From a virus, in the IMG/VR virus record IMGVR_UViG_3300031784_000026, positions 1-64,000 of that record: DNA of 64,000 nt; one strand, written 5' to 3'. Below are positions 16,393 to 25,413 of this stretch, piece after piece. How positions within the stretch are numbered: the first letter of the stretch is position 1; every line of letters starts with the position of its first letter. The notes beneath the pieces are model-generated. The model was not told where the DNA came from. It saw only the letters and a program-made list of their open reading frames with translations, and did no database searches. The translations under genes and the position numbers were made by a program.

Positions 16393-17297
16393 TGTACTCT
16401 CTCCTGTACGAGCTTCAGTTGCCGTTTGTAGTCATCATAACTGACTCCCAACCTTTTGGCAATTGTCTTCTGGGTTTCGCTGAGTTCAACGTCACCTGAA
16501 GAGCGTTTTACCTGTGTTGGACGGGCTGAAGCTACGGGGTTGTTGGGTTTCTTTACTGCGGGCTGCGTAAACTTATGTGGGAATTCCTGACGGATACGCT
16601 TATCCAACTCACGATAGTAATCATCATCCGTGGCTGAATAACCTTCCTGCATAAGATCTTCGTGAATGCCCAAAGCCTCTTGAGTCATGGCTCGATCTTT
16701 TCCGAACCATACATTTTTCTCGGCCCAGTTCTGGGCTTTTGGATCAGGCGACGCTTCTCTGGGTTGCGGAGGCGGAGGCGTTTGTCTTGTCGGTGCCTCA
16801 ACTTCCTGCTGCCTGTAGGCCCGATAGTTGTGTAGACGTTCACGTTCAGTCGCCAAACGAACAAGGTTTGTTTGGATCTCAACCTGCTTATCTACGTCGC
16901 CACTATCTACGGCAAACTTAAGTTGGTCGCGATAAAGCTGCTCTTGAGTGGAAAGGCGTGTCTCTGCCTCGGACTCAAAACTTTTGCTAAGGGTTGTCTC
17001 ACGTTTCCGGATTTCATCCAGTTCCGTTTTGACAGCCTTGGCGTAATCAAGGGCTTCTTGTTCGCGGCGCTGCGCTTCCCTAGCCTTATAGGTAAGCTTG
17101 TTAATTCGCCTTTTGACGGTCTCACTATACGAAGAAAGCTCGTCATCTTCGTCTTCAGAGGCTTTTTTCTTCGGCTCCTCTGCCTGTTCCTCTTTATCAG
17201 AGGCCTCGGCGGAGGCGGCTTCTACCTCTTTTTCAGGGGCAGACTCGGACTCTTGTTCTTCAACAACGTCCTTTTCCTTGTCTTCTTCCTCGAGCAT
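16389..17297 (-). CDS. Putative scaffolding protein
   Basis: A 302-residue protein. Residues 1-55 are extremely acidic (Glu/Asp runs, EEEDKEKDVVEEQESESAP). Residues 60-150 form a long charged coiled coil (KRRINKLTYKAREAQRREQE). A Pro/Gln linker with TRQTPPPPQPRE follows, and the C-terminal helix region ends RLGVSYDDYKRQLKLVQERV. Acidic coiled-coil proteins directly upstream of the capsid gene act as internal scaffolds for procapsid assembly. No protease motif is visible in it. Call based on composition and position. Confidence 0.7.
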   Translation of the reverse strand: MLEEEDKEKDVVEEQESESAPEKEVEAASAEASDKEEQAEEPKKKASEDEDDELSSYSETVKRRINKLTYKAREAQRREQEALDYAKAVKTELDEIRKRETTLSKSFESEAETRLSTQEQLYRDQLKFAVDSGDVDKQVEIQTNLVRLATERERLHNYRAYRQQEVEAPTRQTPPPPQPREASPDPKAQNWAEKNVWFGKDRAMTQEALGIHEDLMQEGYSATDDDYYRELDKRIRQEFPHKFTQPAVKKPNNPVASARPTQVKRSSGDVELSETQKTIAKRLGVSYDDYKRQLKLVQERVQ

Positions 17298-17316
17298 GAA
17301 TCACTCCATGTTGCGC

Positions 17317-17829
17317 TTAGACGTGCAAGACGTCAGCGGGGTCTAGAATAGTCGCGATTACCTCGTCATCATTGATGATTCGGACTTCACCACCGTCGAT
17401 ACGGAATCGTGCTCCGGCATACCGCCCGATCATGACCCAATCGCCCTTCTTGCACCAAGGGCCGGTAGGAAATTTTTCCTTGTCATTGTAGGCTTCAGGC
17501 CCAATGGCAAGTACATACCCCACCACAGTGGTCAAAGAGTTCCGTTCAACGGTCTCGTCCGCATACAGGACGCCGCCTTTGGACTGTTTTGGGCCACGGT
17601 AGGGGAGAATGAGAACGCGCCATCCCGTTGGTTTAGGGAGGCGTTCCATAACATTAGCTGGGATCTTCGTGGGATCTAGAGATCGTTCGACCTCTGGGAC
17701 ATAAGCATCGGCTACTGTGGGTTCTGTCGGTGCTTCTTGCGCGGGAACCGGAGATGCCGGGGCTTTTTTGGCTTTAACGGCCTTTGCTACGTGATCGGGT
17801 AGAATCAGACCACTCATCGTCGTTACCAC
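17317..17829 (-). CDS. groES: GroES-like co-chaperonin
   Basis: A 170-residue protein (GTG 17829; ATG 17817 is an alternative start). The first 65 residues are Ala/Pro-rich and unstructured-looking. Residues 66-167 match the chaperonin-10 fold: PTGWRVLILPYRGPKQSKGG, VLYADETVERNS, VGYVLAIGPEAY, GDWVMIGRYAGARFRIDGGE and DDEVIATILDPADVL. Co-chaperonins cap host GroEL; phage versions such as T4 gp31 adapt the cage to fold the capsid protein. Its place between scaffold and portal genes fits that job. The long N-terminal extension is unusual for GroES, which is normally near 97 residues. Confidence 0.8.
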   Translation of the reverse strand: MVTTMSGLILPDHVAKAVKAKKAPASPVPAQEAPTEPTVADAYVPEVERSLDPTKIPANVMERLPKPTGWRVLILPYRGPKQSKGGVLYADETVERNSLTTVVGYVLAIGPEAYNDKEKFPTGPWCKKGDWVMIGRYAGARFRIDGGEVRIINDDEVIATILDPADVLHV

Positions 17830-18007
17830 TCTTCTTCAGCAGAGAGACTATCTGCTCCTCTACCGACACAAACGCTTCGTATTGAGAGCGAAGCTTTTGA
17901 TAGGTAGCGAAGTCCGGAACAGACCCCTCTGTTATCTGTTCCGTTAGGACTGTAGTCCTTTCGCGTAGGAATTTAAGAATATTTTCAGCTAAGTAAAGGC
18001 CGTCCAC
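17774..18007 (-). CDS. Small helical protein of unknown function
   Basis: A 77-residue charged helical protein, MDGLYLAENILKFLRERTTV, with TYQKLRSQYEAFVSVEEQIVSLLKKSG. It overlaps the co-chaperonin start by more than 50 bases in another frame. Similar short helical proteins lie beside head genes in other phages. No motif gives a role. Confidence 0.55.
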   Translation of the reverse strand: MDGLYLAENILKFLRERTTVLTEQITEGSVPDFATYQKLRSQYEAFVSVEEQIVSLLKKSGNDDEWSDSTRSRSKGR

Positions 18008-18021
18008 GGGTTGTTCCCCTT

Positions 18022-18522
18022 TTATTTAGGTGAGTTCTCATGCTTGTGAGCAGACCCAAAATAATACGATAGCACCAGCATCAGAGCCCCATCCAATGTA
18101 CCAAGGACTCGAGCCACAAGCTCCCGCATAGAACCGTCGATAACATTGTGCAATAAGAACCATTGGACTGTCCCCCACGCAACCACAACGATCACGGCAA
18201 GAACGCGCGGTGTCAGGTCATGGGTGACCATTGCCATCTTGCGTGCTGAATCACGGTCAGACGCCGCAATTCTTTCCAGATCTATATCCAGAGATTTCAT
18301 TTGGACTTTGAAATCAGCATCGATCTTTTTCAACGCGGCGAGCTGATCTGCTGTCGGATTAGCGAGAGCAGTTTTAATATCATCAGCCGTCGCGTCCTCG
18401 TGACCAAACAAAGCTCCTGATAAGGCTTTAACCGCCATGCCTGCGACTGGCCCGCCAAGAGCTGTGGCAATCGTAGGGGCAACGGAACCAATAAGCGGCC
18501 CAAACGTCTTGAGAATGTCCAT
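18022..18522 (-). CDS. Holin, three-TM gene-transfer-agent type
   Basis: A 166-residue protein starting MDILKTFGPLIGSVAPTIAT. It has three hydrophobic segments: about residues 8-37, 102-127 (RVLAVIVVVAWGTVQWFLL) and 140-158 (LDGALMLVLSYYFGSA). A charged amphipathic middle contains ADDIKTALANP and a KIDADFKVQMKSLDIDLERI helix. This matches the holin family of three transmembrane helices known from gene transfer agents (GTA_holin_3TM). It should permeabilise the inner membrane and release the muramidase encoded at 46699-47211. Confidence 0.75.
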   Translation of the reverse strand: MDILKTFGPLIGSVAPTIATALGGPVAGMAVKALSGALFGHEDATADDIKTALANPTADQLAALKKIDADFKVQMKSLDIDLERIAASDRDSARKMAMVTHDLTPRVLAVIVVVAWGTVQWFLLHNVIDGSMRELVARVLGTLDGALMLVLSYYFGSAHKHENSPK

Positions 18523-18794
18523 CACTTGCCCTCCGTGACTTTTTCTAGGATGCGAACGCGCACCGACAATTCATTGAGCTTACCCGTCAACTCATCACGC
18601 AACTTATACCGCGCTTCTGCCGACAACGGACTATCGGTTGGTGTCCCCTGTGGCGTGATTAACATTGGCATTTTGCTCTCAAGTTCCTGAACCTTGACTT
18701 GCAAAGTTGTGATCTGCGTCAAAAGCCAACCAATCGCCGCCAGAAGGACGGGAAAGAGCATGTTAATGATTTTGCTGAAGTCAAAATGGTCCAT
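18522..18794 (-). CDS. N-terminally anchored coiled-coil membrane protein
   Basis: A 90-residue protein with one membrane segment at residues 9-26 (INMLFPVLLAAIGWLLTQ). A heptad helix follows (TTLQVKVQELESK), then a second helix near the end (LTGKLNELSVRVRILEKV). The layout resembles i-spanin (Rz-like) proteins, but no partner with a lipobox was found embedded or adjacent. Its position next to the holin makes a lysis role plausible. Confidence 0.6.
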   Translation of the reverse strand: MDHFDFSKIINMLFPVLLAAIGWLLTQITTLQVKVQELESKMPMLITPQGTPTDSPLSAEARYKLRDELTGKLNELSVRVRILEKVTEGK

Positions 18795-19261
18795 CAGTGA
18801 GCTCCAAGCACAATTATTAACCCAATAACACCCATAACAATAATGAGCCCACCAACAATGCTTCCAACAAGTATTGCATCTTTACGGGCTTCTTCCATCT
18901 CTTCTGCGTGTAGTCGTGCCTGACGGGCAGCTTCTCTTTTCATTTCAGCAACCTGTTTTTGGATGTAGTCCCAAGCGTTTTTCCCATGTTGGGAAATGAA
19001 CAGGTTTTTTGCATCAAGCGCCAACTGATTAGCTTTGGCCTTGGCGCTATAAAGTTTCATGGCCTCAGCTTCAAAGTCTTCCGTGGATTGGAACAGGCGT
19101 TTCTTTCGTGGCAGCGAAACGAGCTGCACGACTTTAGCCACCTCAGACATCAGACTACTGACACGGCGTGCCGTATCTACAACGTCCTCACCCGCACTAA
19201 CTGCGGACTTGAGGCCGCTATAGATAGCGGTAGCACCGGCCAGTATTGTAAAAGGATCCAT
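18794..19261 (-). CDS. Membrane protein of the lysis/ejection cluster
   Basis: A 155-residue protein with a hydrophobic C-terminal segment (DAILVGSIVGGLIIVMGVIGLIIVLG, about residues 128-153) and a weakly hydrophobic N-terminus. Between them lies a long charged helix rich in Ala, Lys and Glu. The C-tail anchor suggests a bitopic inner-membrane protein. It shares stop/start bases with both neighbours. Function unknown; lysis or DNA entry are candidates. Confidence 0.6.
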   Translation of the reverse strand: MDPFTILAGATAIYSGLKSAVSAGEDVVDTARRVSSLMSEVAKVVQLVSLPRKKRLFQSTEDFEAEAMKLYSAKAKANQLALDAKNLFISQHGKNAWDYIQKQVAEMKREAARQARLHAEEMEEARKDAILVGSIVGGLIIVMGVIGLIIVLGAH

Positions 19262-19455
19262 TAGCGGACGATGAACATCTGACCGCGAAGCATCGCACCA
19301 AAGCCGCGAGCTTTCATTTCACCCTTTGAAGGTGCGCCCGGAACAGCTACGTTTTCCGTCTTACGGAAAGGAACTGTGCCTTGGCCCTCAATCACTTGCA
19401 CCATATCATCGACCTTAGGGGTCTTTGTCTTAGCACGCTTAATCGGATAAACCAT
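19261..19455 (-). CDS. Small basic protein
   Basis: A 64-residue protein starting MVYPIKRAKTKTPKVDDMVQ at 19455. GAGGAG lies a short distance upstream, which favours this start over an in-frame one at 19572 inside the neighbour. The C-terminus ARGFGAMLRGQMFIVR is basic and hydrophobic. No family recognised. Confidence 0.6.
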   Translation of the reverse strand: MVYPIKRAKTKTPKVDDMVQVIEGQGTVPFRKTENVAVPGAPSKGEMKARGFGAMLRGQMFIVR

Positions 19456-19456
19456 A

Positions 19457-21058
19457 TCATTCTCCTCTATTACGTCCGTACTTACGGAAGTATTCTTCGT
19501 CAGAGAGATTAGCGTCGCTAGAGCCTTCTGACTTGCCACCAAACAAAGAGGCAATGCCTTGCCCCAACCCACCGAAGATTGCTTCGCCGAGATCTTTTAC
19601 ATAATAATCGACAACTGGCCCCTGACCAAAGTCTACGATGCGTGACTTAACTTTGCTCATGTCGCCGCCAGCAAAGTCCTCTGCATACTTCTGCTTTGCG
19701 TATCCGATATCAGCCTCCGGATAGGTTGAAGTACGTCCTTGCGCTTCAAGCTGCGAAACGCGACCACCAGTATCAAATAGACTACCAAGCCACTCACCAA
19801 AAGTCTGTGGACTCGACGACGCTGCTTGCGCCGCCGTTTGTGCCCCTCCCCCAGACACAGTCACGCCTAGCCCTTCTTGCATACCAGAAGCGGGCGAACC
19901 CATAAACACATCGGCAGGAGAACCTGCTTCCATGAATGTACGTGGCTCTCTTACTCTTGCCCCCGCTACTTTAGCGTTAACCGTACCAAGAACATCGGCA
20001 ACGGTTTTGTTATCACCAAGAATAGAAGGATTATACCGAACAGCTTTTTCTCCAACCACCTCAGAGATTGGTGTATCAGGGGCAGCTTTTAATGCTTTTA
20101 CAGCAGCGTTTACGCCAAGGAAGTGTGAGGTATAAAGACTTTCCGGCGTAATAGCGATGCCGTTGTCGCGAAGTGTGCGGGCATTTTCTATCGCAAGATT
20201 TCTAGCCATCTCCGTAGAAAGGACCGGATTGAAACGCAGATCCAAAACTTCTTGTTCTGTGCGGCCCTGTAGAAGGTCTGGGCGAGTCTTAGCAACTGTA
20301 TCAAGCCACGTTCCCTCCGTGAACTGATATAAACCAGAGGCCGAACTTTGTTTGTTCTTTGCCAATGGATCTCCGCCACTTTCAATAATTGCGGTTCTAT
20401 CCAAGAAGTTGTTGAGAGTATCGCGGTATGTGTAATCAAGATTTTTACGAATAGCAGATTCAGGCACACCACGACGTTGTGGACCTGTCTCCTGACCCAT
20501 CATTGGGTTGAAGTCATACTTACCGAACTGTGCTCCCAAGTCTGGGATTGTGTAGCCGGTAGGTCGAATAGCTTCTGTTGTGGGTGCAATAGCCATCGTT
20601 GGCTGTGGCACGTTTGCAAAGATCGACGGCATCCCTACCGTGTAGGGAGTCATCTGATACTGAGCAAAATTAGGGAATGATATTGGTGCAGTTTGCGGCT
20701 GAACTTGTGGAGCCATGCCATAGCGCATTGTCTCGGCAGGCGAAAATGGAAATGCGCTGGTCACATTAGAGCCACGGCCCTGACCCATCGCAAGCCCCAT
20801 GTTCACAGGCATGGCCGCTTCGGCTGGTGCTACAGGGCGAACATCAGTTACGTTTGAACCACGCCCTTGAGATTGATAGTCACGACCGCCGCCACCCGCC
20901 GGTGTGCCAGCGCCGGTTGTACCGAAGCCGCCCCCGCCACCTACGGATCCACCGCCACCCGTTCCGAAGCCGGGCGTGTCGCCTGCGCGTGGGTTAAACC
21001 CGCCACCAAGACCGTAACCAGAATTAAAGGACCCGCCACCATATTCTCTGTCTGGCAT
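19457..21058 (-). CDS. Virion-associated lytic transglycosylase-like protein
   Basis: A 533-residue protein. Residues 1-200 are Gly/Pro-rich low complexity. Residues 215-330 resemble the SLT fold: LDRTAIIESGGDPLAKN with candidate catalytic Glu226, SSASGLYQFTEGTWLD and LYTSHFLGVNAAVKALK. Such enzymes cut the peptidoglycan glycan strand locally during DNA entry. The C-terminal 200 residues are mostly disordered. The position just downstream of the portal fits an ejection-apparatus protein rather than a lysis enzyme. Confidence 0.7.
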   Translation of the reverse strand: MPDREYGGGSFNSGYGLGGGFNPRAGDTPGFGTGGGGSVGGGGGFGTTGAGTPAGGGGRDYQSQGRGSNVTDVRPVAPAEAAMPVNMGLAMGQGRGSNVTSAFPFSPAETMRYGMAPQVQPQTAPISFPNFAQYQMTPYTVGMPSIFANVPQPTMAIAPTTEAIRPTGYTIPDLGAQFGKYDFNPMMGQETGPQRRGVPESAIRKNLDYTYRDTLNNFLDRTAIIESGGDPLAKNKQSSASGLYQFTEGTWLDTVAKTRPDLLQGRTEQEVLDLRFNPVLSTEMARNLAIENARTLRDNGIAITPESLYTSHFLGVNAAVKALKAAPDTPISEVVGEKAVRYNPSILGDNKTVADVLGTVNAKVAGARVREPRTFMEAGSPADVFMGSPASGMQEGLGVTVSGGGAQTAAQAASSSPQTFGEWLGSLFDTGGRVSQLEAQGRTSTYPEADIGYAKQKYAEDFAGGDMSKVKSRIVDFGQGPVVDYYVKDLGEAIFGGLGQGIASLFGGKSEGSSDANLSDEEYFRKYGRNRGE

Positions 21059-21060
21059 GA

Positions 21061-23400
21061 TTACCTACCCATTTTGGTAGCGGCTACACGCTGCATAGCA
21101 GTGTTAGCGCGGAGTTGAGCAATGTCTTCCATCGATTGGATCTTTTCTTTGTCCAATGCAGTCTTCGTCTGAAGCTTCTGGGCATCAAGAGCAATCCGGC
21201 TTTGGTCAGACTGAGCCTTCTGCTGAAGTTCCTGTGCCTTCAATTGCAGGTTCTGCTGCTGCAACTGCACAAGCGGGTCAGGACCTTGCTGAGGCATAAG
21301 CTGCTGCATCAACTGCTGAGTCATCATGGCTTCAATCTTGGCGACCTCGACTTCCATCTCTTGCGGCTGCAACATGACATTGATGCCCTGCTGCTGCATT
21401 TGGATGACAACCTGCTGCTGCGCTGCGAGAGACAGGTGCTCGAGGACGTGGGACATCAGCACGCCATACACTGCCGGTGACATTTGAATCAGCGGCGTGA
21501 GCATGAAAGTGATGTGGGTTTGGATGTGGGCCATGTGGTCCTGTTCCGGGAAAACCTTCAACGGTTGACCACCGGACGGGATTGTCAGGGACTTTGCATT
21601 CTCCAAGGCAGGGCTTTGCGGCATCGGCTGCGGAGGAGGGGGCAACACAAGGTCTACGTCGGTGACGCCCAGTGCCGAATACATCCGGCGATACGCCTCA
21701 TACATATTGTGCATCTGCGGCGCTTGCTGGGCGAGCTGCAATTGCTGTTGAGCCAGCGCAATACGCTGGGTCATCGAGAAGATATTGGGGTCGCTAACCG
21801 GAATAACGTCGATCTTGCCGTCAAAGTCTTGGGCCTTGACCGAAGCATCACCGCCTTGGACCTCGTACGGGTACACAGGCGGTAGATATTCAGCAAAAAT
21901 GTCCGCGAGTAGCTTCAATTCCTGCTTTTGAGCGAAGTGCATCCGTTTGTGGACCGCCGACATGACCCGGGAGCCACGTTCCAACAGGGCGATTGTAGTA
22001 CCGACCGGCAATTCTTGGTTGGACTCGCCCATTCCAAGGTCTGTCGTACCGATAAACTTCTCGGCTGCGCCAATACAGAAGCCTAAAAGCTGGAAAAGTG
22101 TGGCCGACGGCTCTTTATAGGGGAGCGGAAGCAGAGATTGCTGCAAATCGCCACCCGGAGCGTCAACATCTCGCCATTCCCCCGGCTGAATCGGGGTTTG
22201 ATCCTCGATTCTCAGTCCTCTTGCCTTAAATCCCGCAGGTAAATTCGCAAGAGTGCCAGCGTCAACCAACTGCCGAAGAATAGAGGTAGAGCTCCGACTG
22301 AGATTGCCCAAAAGATGAACGAGTCCAAATCCATAGAACCCCATTCCTGACAAGAATTTGTATTGAACAAAGAACTGCCTCTTCTTTTTGAGCGGATCAT
22401 CCTCACGCCAGTTGCGGCGGATGGACAAAATCTTACGGGAACCGGTGTCATAGGTCACAATGTAGGGGATTTGGAGACCTGTGACCTCTCCTTCCTCATC
22501 TTTGTCCTCGAAACCTTCGATATCGAGGTAACAATGACACTCGTGAAGCGTATATGAGTTAGGGTCATCTGGTTTTTCGATGCCCGTCGTCCGATCTACG
22601 CGCTCTTGAATCTCATCTTTGTCCCCTGCCGATGGCTTACCGAGGTCGATGTCGCGGTAAAAGCCGTTTACTTGCAGGCGCTTAAGTTCATTTGGAGAGT
22701 AGCTAAGCACGTGAGTGACCCGTTCAGCGGTCAAAAGATCACGAGCAGCATACGGAACGATCAAATCCTTGGGCAAAATGTAGGGACTGGTCGCCCGGCC
22801 AAGGTAATCGTCGTAGTAAACCTTCTTGAAAGCCGACCCACCGTACCCGACAAAGTACAACATCTGGTCGAAATCGGGGTCATATTCTTCCATGACCTCC
22901 GTAATCTGATAGTTCATGTAAGTTTTGATGCGATCTGCCTGTGCTTCACGCTCCGGTGTCACCTTTCCGATGATCTGTGTGCGTACCGGACCACCTGCTG
23001 GCAGCAATTCCTTGTAGGCCTGAGCCTGAAACTGGGTCACAGCCTCGTTGAGGATGGGGTGCGTAACACCCGTCGAACCCTCAAACGGCTCTGTGCGGTC
23101 TTCATAGTTGAGACCGAGCAAGACCATGCCCTGCTCGTAGATCTTTTTCCACTCGTCGCGGCTTCGATCATCTTCCGTGATCAGCTCGTCAAGGTCATCG
23201 ACGATTTTAAGTAGAAGGCGTTCATCCAAAACTTCGGCGAGGTTTGCGCCGAACGGGATGTCCATCTCGGCAACGTCCACGCTCTCTTGTTCTTCGACCT
23301 CTGCCTCATCCATCTCGGAGGAATCGTTCTGGTCCTTGAGGAGGTCTTCGATGTCTGAGTCGTCAGACTTTTCAATATTGTTGAACGGGGAAATAGCCAT
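21061..23400 (-). CDS. Portal protein
   Basis: A 779-residue protein; ATG 23400 shares a base with the terminase stop. The N-terminus is acidic. Residues 75-115 carry RSRDEWKKIYEQGMVLLGLNYEDRTEPFEGSTGV, then QAYKELLPAGGPVRT, a long middle with FLSGMGFYGFGLVHLLGNLSRSSTSIL, and a very Gln/Met-rich helical C-terminus (MMTQQLMQQLMPQQGPDP) like a portal barrel. Size and order after terminase match the P22/SU10-like portals of short-tailed phages. Twelve copies would form the DNA gate. Confidence 0.8.
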   Translation of the reverse strand: MAISPFNNIEKSDDSDIEDLLKDQNDSSEMDEAEVEEQESVDVAEMDIPFGANLAEVLDERLLLKIVDDLDELITEDDRSRDEWKKIYEQGMVLLGLNYEDRTEPFEGSTGVTHPILNEAVTQFQAQAYKELLPAGGPVRTQIIGKVTPEREAQADRIKTYMNYQITEVMEEYDPDFDQMLYFVGYGGSAFKKVYYDDYLGRATSPYILPKDLIVPYAARDLLTAERVTHVLSYSPNELKRLQVNGFYRDIDLGKPSAGDKDEIQERVDRTTGIEKPDDPNSYTLHECHCYLDIEGFEDKDEEGEVTGLQIPYIVTYDTGSRKILSIRRNWREDDPLKKKRQFFVQYKFLSGMGFYGFGLVHLLGNLSRSSTSILRQLVDAGTLANLPAGFKARGLRIEDQTPIQPGEWRDVDAPGGDLQQSLLPLPYKEPSATLFQLLGFCIGAAEKFIGTTDLGMGESNQELPVGTTIALLERGSRVMSAVHKRMHFAQKQELKLLADIFAEYLPPVYPYEVQGGDASVKAQDFDGKIDVIPVSDPNIFSMTQRIALAQQQLQLAQQAPQMHNMYEAYRRMYSALGVTDVDLVLPPPPQPMPQSPALENAKSLTIPSGGQPLKVFPEQDHMAHIQTHITFMLTPLIQMSPAVYGVLMSHVLEHLSLAAQQQVVIQMQQQGINVMLQPQEMEVEVAKIEAMMTQQLMQQLMPQQGPDPLVQLQQQNLQLKAQELQQKAQSDQSRIALDAQKLQTKTALDKEKIQSMEDIAQLRANTAMQRVAATKMGR

Positions 23401-24863
23401 CAATAATAAATCCTTCTGCCGACCTTCGTCTCACCTTCTATCACAAGATCTTCCGGATGCGACAGGAATCCTCCCTGCCGAAACCGCATCAACGCTTGTG
23501 TGGCGGCGTCACAGTGGTCGTCATGTTCTCCAAATGGAAATGCGGCCATCTCTTCGATGACCTCTTCGGCCCAGCTCGTTTCAGGATACCACACCAAACC
23601 TGCCTCGAATAGGGGGGCCACGGAGTTCATTCTGACGTGTTTATCATTTCCCCGGCTTGGAGAAAAGTTCACGACCGGGATGCCCGTTGCCCGGAGTTCC
23701 TGTGTCAAAGGATGACCGGCAGCCTTCGCTTCGATCAAGACCGTTTCCGGATCCCAGTACTTATACTCGTCGTGGGCAATCTTCTTCAGTTCCGGAAACT
23801 CCCACCGACCCTTCTTGGCATCAAGGAGGATCACGTTCGGCGGTCCACCTTCCGAAGGATAGAAGACGCCCCATGTCTGGATCGCGCTAAAGTCAGCCGT
23901 CCGGGTTTTAAGGAACGCCGTGTCGTAGCTTTGCATTACATACTGCAAAGGCGGGATGCTTCCCTTCTTCCAAGGTTTCCACCAGTCGCGCTTGATGATC
24001 GCCGCCGTATCCGAGGTCGGCGTCTGCATATACTGCGCGTTCCACTGGGTGAGCGGAATCGAAGCTTTGACGCGCTCCAACTCCTCGATCTTCCAGTATT
24101 GCGGCCACAAAGGTTTGCCGCTCGGAAGAATCGCCGGAAACTCAATGACTTCCCACTGATCAGCCTTCGGGTCATTCGCCGACTGACGCAGCAAGCGAGC
24201 CGTCAGGTCGTTCTCACCCCACCGGGTCATGACTAGGATAATAGTACCGCCCGGCTGTAACCGTTGTCTCGGACCCGAACTATACCACTCCCACGCGTTT
24301 TCCAGCGCAGTCGGTGACATTGCATCTTGTTCTGAATGAGGATCATCAACGATAAATAAGTCTGCGCCACGTCCTGCGATGGATCCCCCCACACCGGCTG
24401 CGTAATATTCTCCACCATCATCTGTCTCCCACCGGTATGCAGCCTTACTGTCAGACCTGAGCTTTGTTTGAAAGATCTTCTTATACTCCTCAGACTCCAT
24501 CAGGTTCTTAACCTTGCGACCAAACCTCACAGACAAATCTGCTGTATGCGTCGCCTGCATAATCTTCAAATGCGGATTCCTACCAATCATCCACGCCGGA
24601 AACAGATAGCTCGCAAACTCGGATTTCGTATGACGCGGAGGGAGATTAATGATTACCCGCTTCAGCTCGCCGCGAGCGATAGCCTCAAACTTCTCCGCAA
24701 TATCTCGATGATGCTTGCCAGCAATGAAGCTCGGCCACACGAGTTTCACAAACTCCAGAAACTCTTTGCGAGCCAAAGCTGTTGTATCAATGACCCCGAG
24801 ACGTTCGCCTAACTGATAGGCCCGAACCATAATCTCTTGAGGTAATTTCTCTTCATCGGTCAT
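23400..24863 (-). CDS. terL: Terminase large subunit
   Basis: A 487-residue packaging motor. Features are HHRDIAEKFEAIARGELKRVIINLPPRHTKSEFAS (Walker A-like PPRHTKS), LKIMQATHTADLSVRFGRKV, Walker B-like ADLFIVDDPHSEQDA, and a C-terminal nuclease domain beginning MQSYDTAFLKTRTADFSAIQ with acidic YDTAF. It pumps DNA into the procapsid and cuts the concatemer. The small subunit is separate, at 29933-30526. A leftward promoter candidate lies just upstream. Confidence 0.9.
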   Translation of the reverse strand: MTDEEKLPQEIMVRAYQLGERLGVIDTTALARKEFLEFVKLVWPSFIAGKHHRDIAEKFEAIARGELKRVIINLPPRHTKSEFASYLFPAWMIGRNPHLKIMQATHTADLSVRFGRKVKNLMESEEYKKIFQTKLRSDSKAAYRWETDDGGEYYAAGVGGSIAGRGADLFIVDDPHSEQDAMSPTALENAWEWYSSGPRQRLQPGGTIILVMTRWGENDLTARLLRQSANDPKADQWEVIEFPAILPSGKPLWPQYWKIEELERVKASIPLTQWNAQYMQTPTSDTAAIIKRDWWKPWKKGSIPPLQYVMQSYDTAFLKTRTADFSAIQTWGVFYPSEGGPPNVILLDAKKGRWEFPELKKIAHDEYKYWDPETVLIEAKAAGHPLTQELRATGIPVVNFSPSRGNDKHVRMNSVAPLFEAGLVWYPETSWAEEVIEEMAAFPFGEHDDHCDAATQALMRFRQGGFLSHPEDLVIEGETKVGRRIYY

Positions 24864-24889
24864 TCGCTATTTCCATCAAGCACTTAGGT

Positions 24890-24917
24890 ATGATATCACA
24901 AAAGAGATAAATGTCAG
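24890..24917 (-). promoter_or_regulatory. Candidate leftward promoter for terL and the head operon
   Basis: On the minus strand CTGACA (24917-24912) and TATCAT (24895-24890) are separated by 16 bases, upstream of the terminase start at 24863. It is a plausible sigma70-type promoter for the late block. The -35 box overlaps a GTCAGAGGACA motif of the kind scattered over the early region. Confidence 0.45.
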
Positions 24918-24930
24918 AGGACAAAGGATA

Positions 24931-25413
24931 ATGGGCGATCAACCCCTAGACCTATATGACATCGCGTGGTTCTTCTCAAAAGTAGACGTTAAAGACAAAC
25001 GAGACTGCTGGGAGTTCAGAGGACACAAGGCCGTTGGCGGATATGGGAGCGTAACGATCCGAGGCCAACATTACTACACCCACCGATTATCATACGAGAT
25101 ATTCTGCGGGGAGATCCCCAAAGATCTGGTCATCCGGCACATGTGCGATAACGCCGCGTGCTGTAACCCCTGCCATCTGACCACTGGCACTCAAAGAGAT
25201 AACGTCGTCGACCGGATGATCCGTGGCCGCTCTGCCGTCGGATCCCGGAACGGGCGATCCAAGCTTACAGAAGACGAGGTCCGGCAAATCCTCGATGACC
25301 CGAGATCAGCCCCGGCAACTGCAAAGGCATATGGTGTAGGCAAGGATACCATCCTCCGTATACGCAGAGGGCAGTCTTGGGCGCACGTTACTTCGGACGA
25401 CGTCGCAAAATAG
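24931..25413 (+). CDS. HNH homing endonuclease-like protein
   Basis: A 160-residue protein with ribosome site AAAGGAT just before ATG. Residues 48-90 hold the HNH_3-type core: YYTHRLSYEIFCGEIP, then RHMCDNAACCNPCHLTTGTQRDN (His51, His70, Cys72, Cys77, Asn79, His82). Residues 109-150 (SKLTEDEVRQIL...YGVGKDTILRIRRGQSW) form a helix-turn-helix DNA-binding tail. Free-standing HNH enzymes of this type are mobile in phages. It is rightward, opposite to terL and to the gene at 25388-25654, whose end it overlaps by 26 bases. Confidence 0.85.
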   Translation: MGDQPLDLYDIAWFFSKVDVKDKRDCWEFRGHKAVGGYGSVTIRGQHYYTHRLSYEIFCGEIPKDLVIRHMCDNAACCNPCHLTTGTQRDNVVDRMIRGRSAVGSRNGRSKLTEDEVRQILDDPRSAPATAKAYGVGKDTILRIRRGQSWAHVTSDDVAK

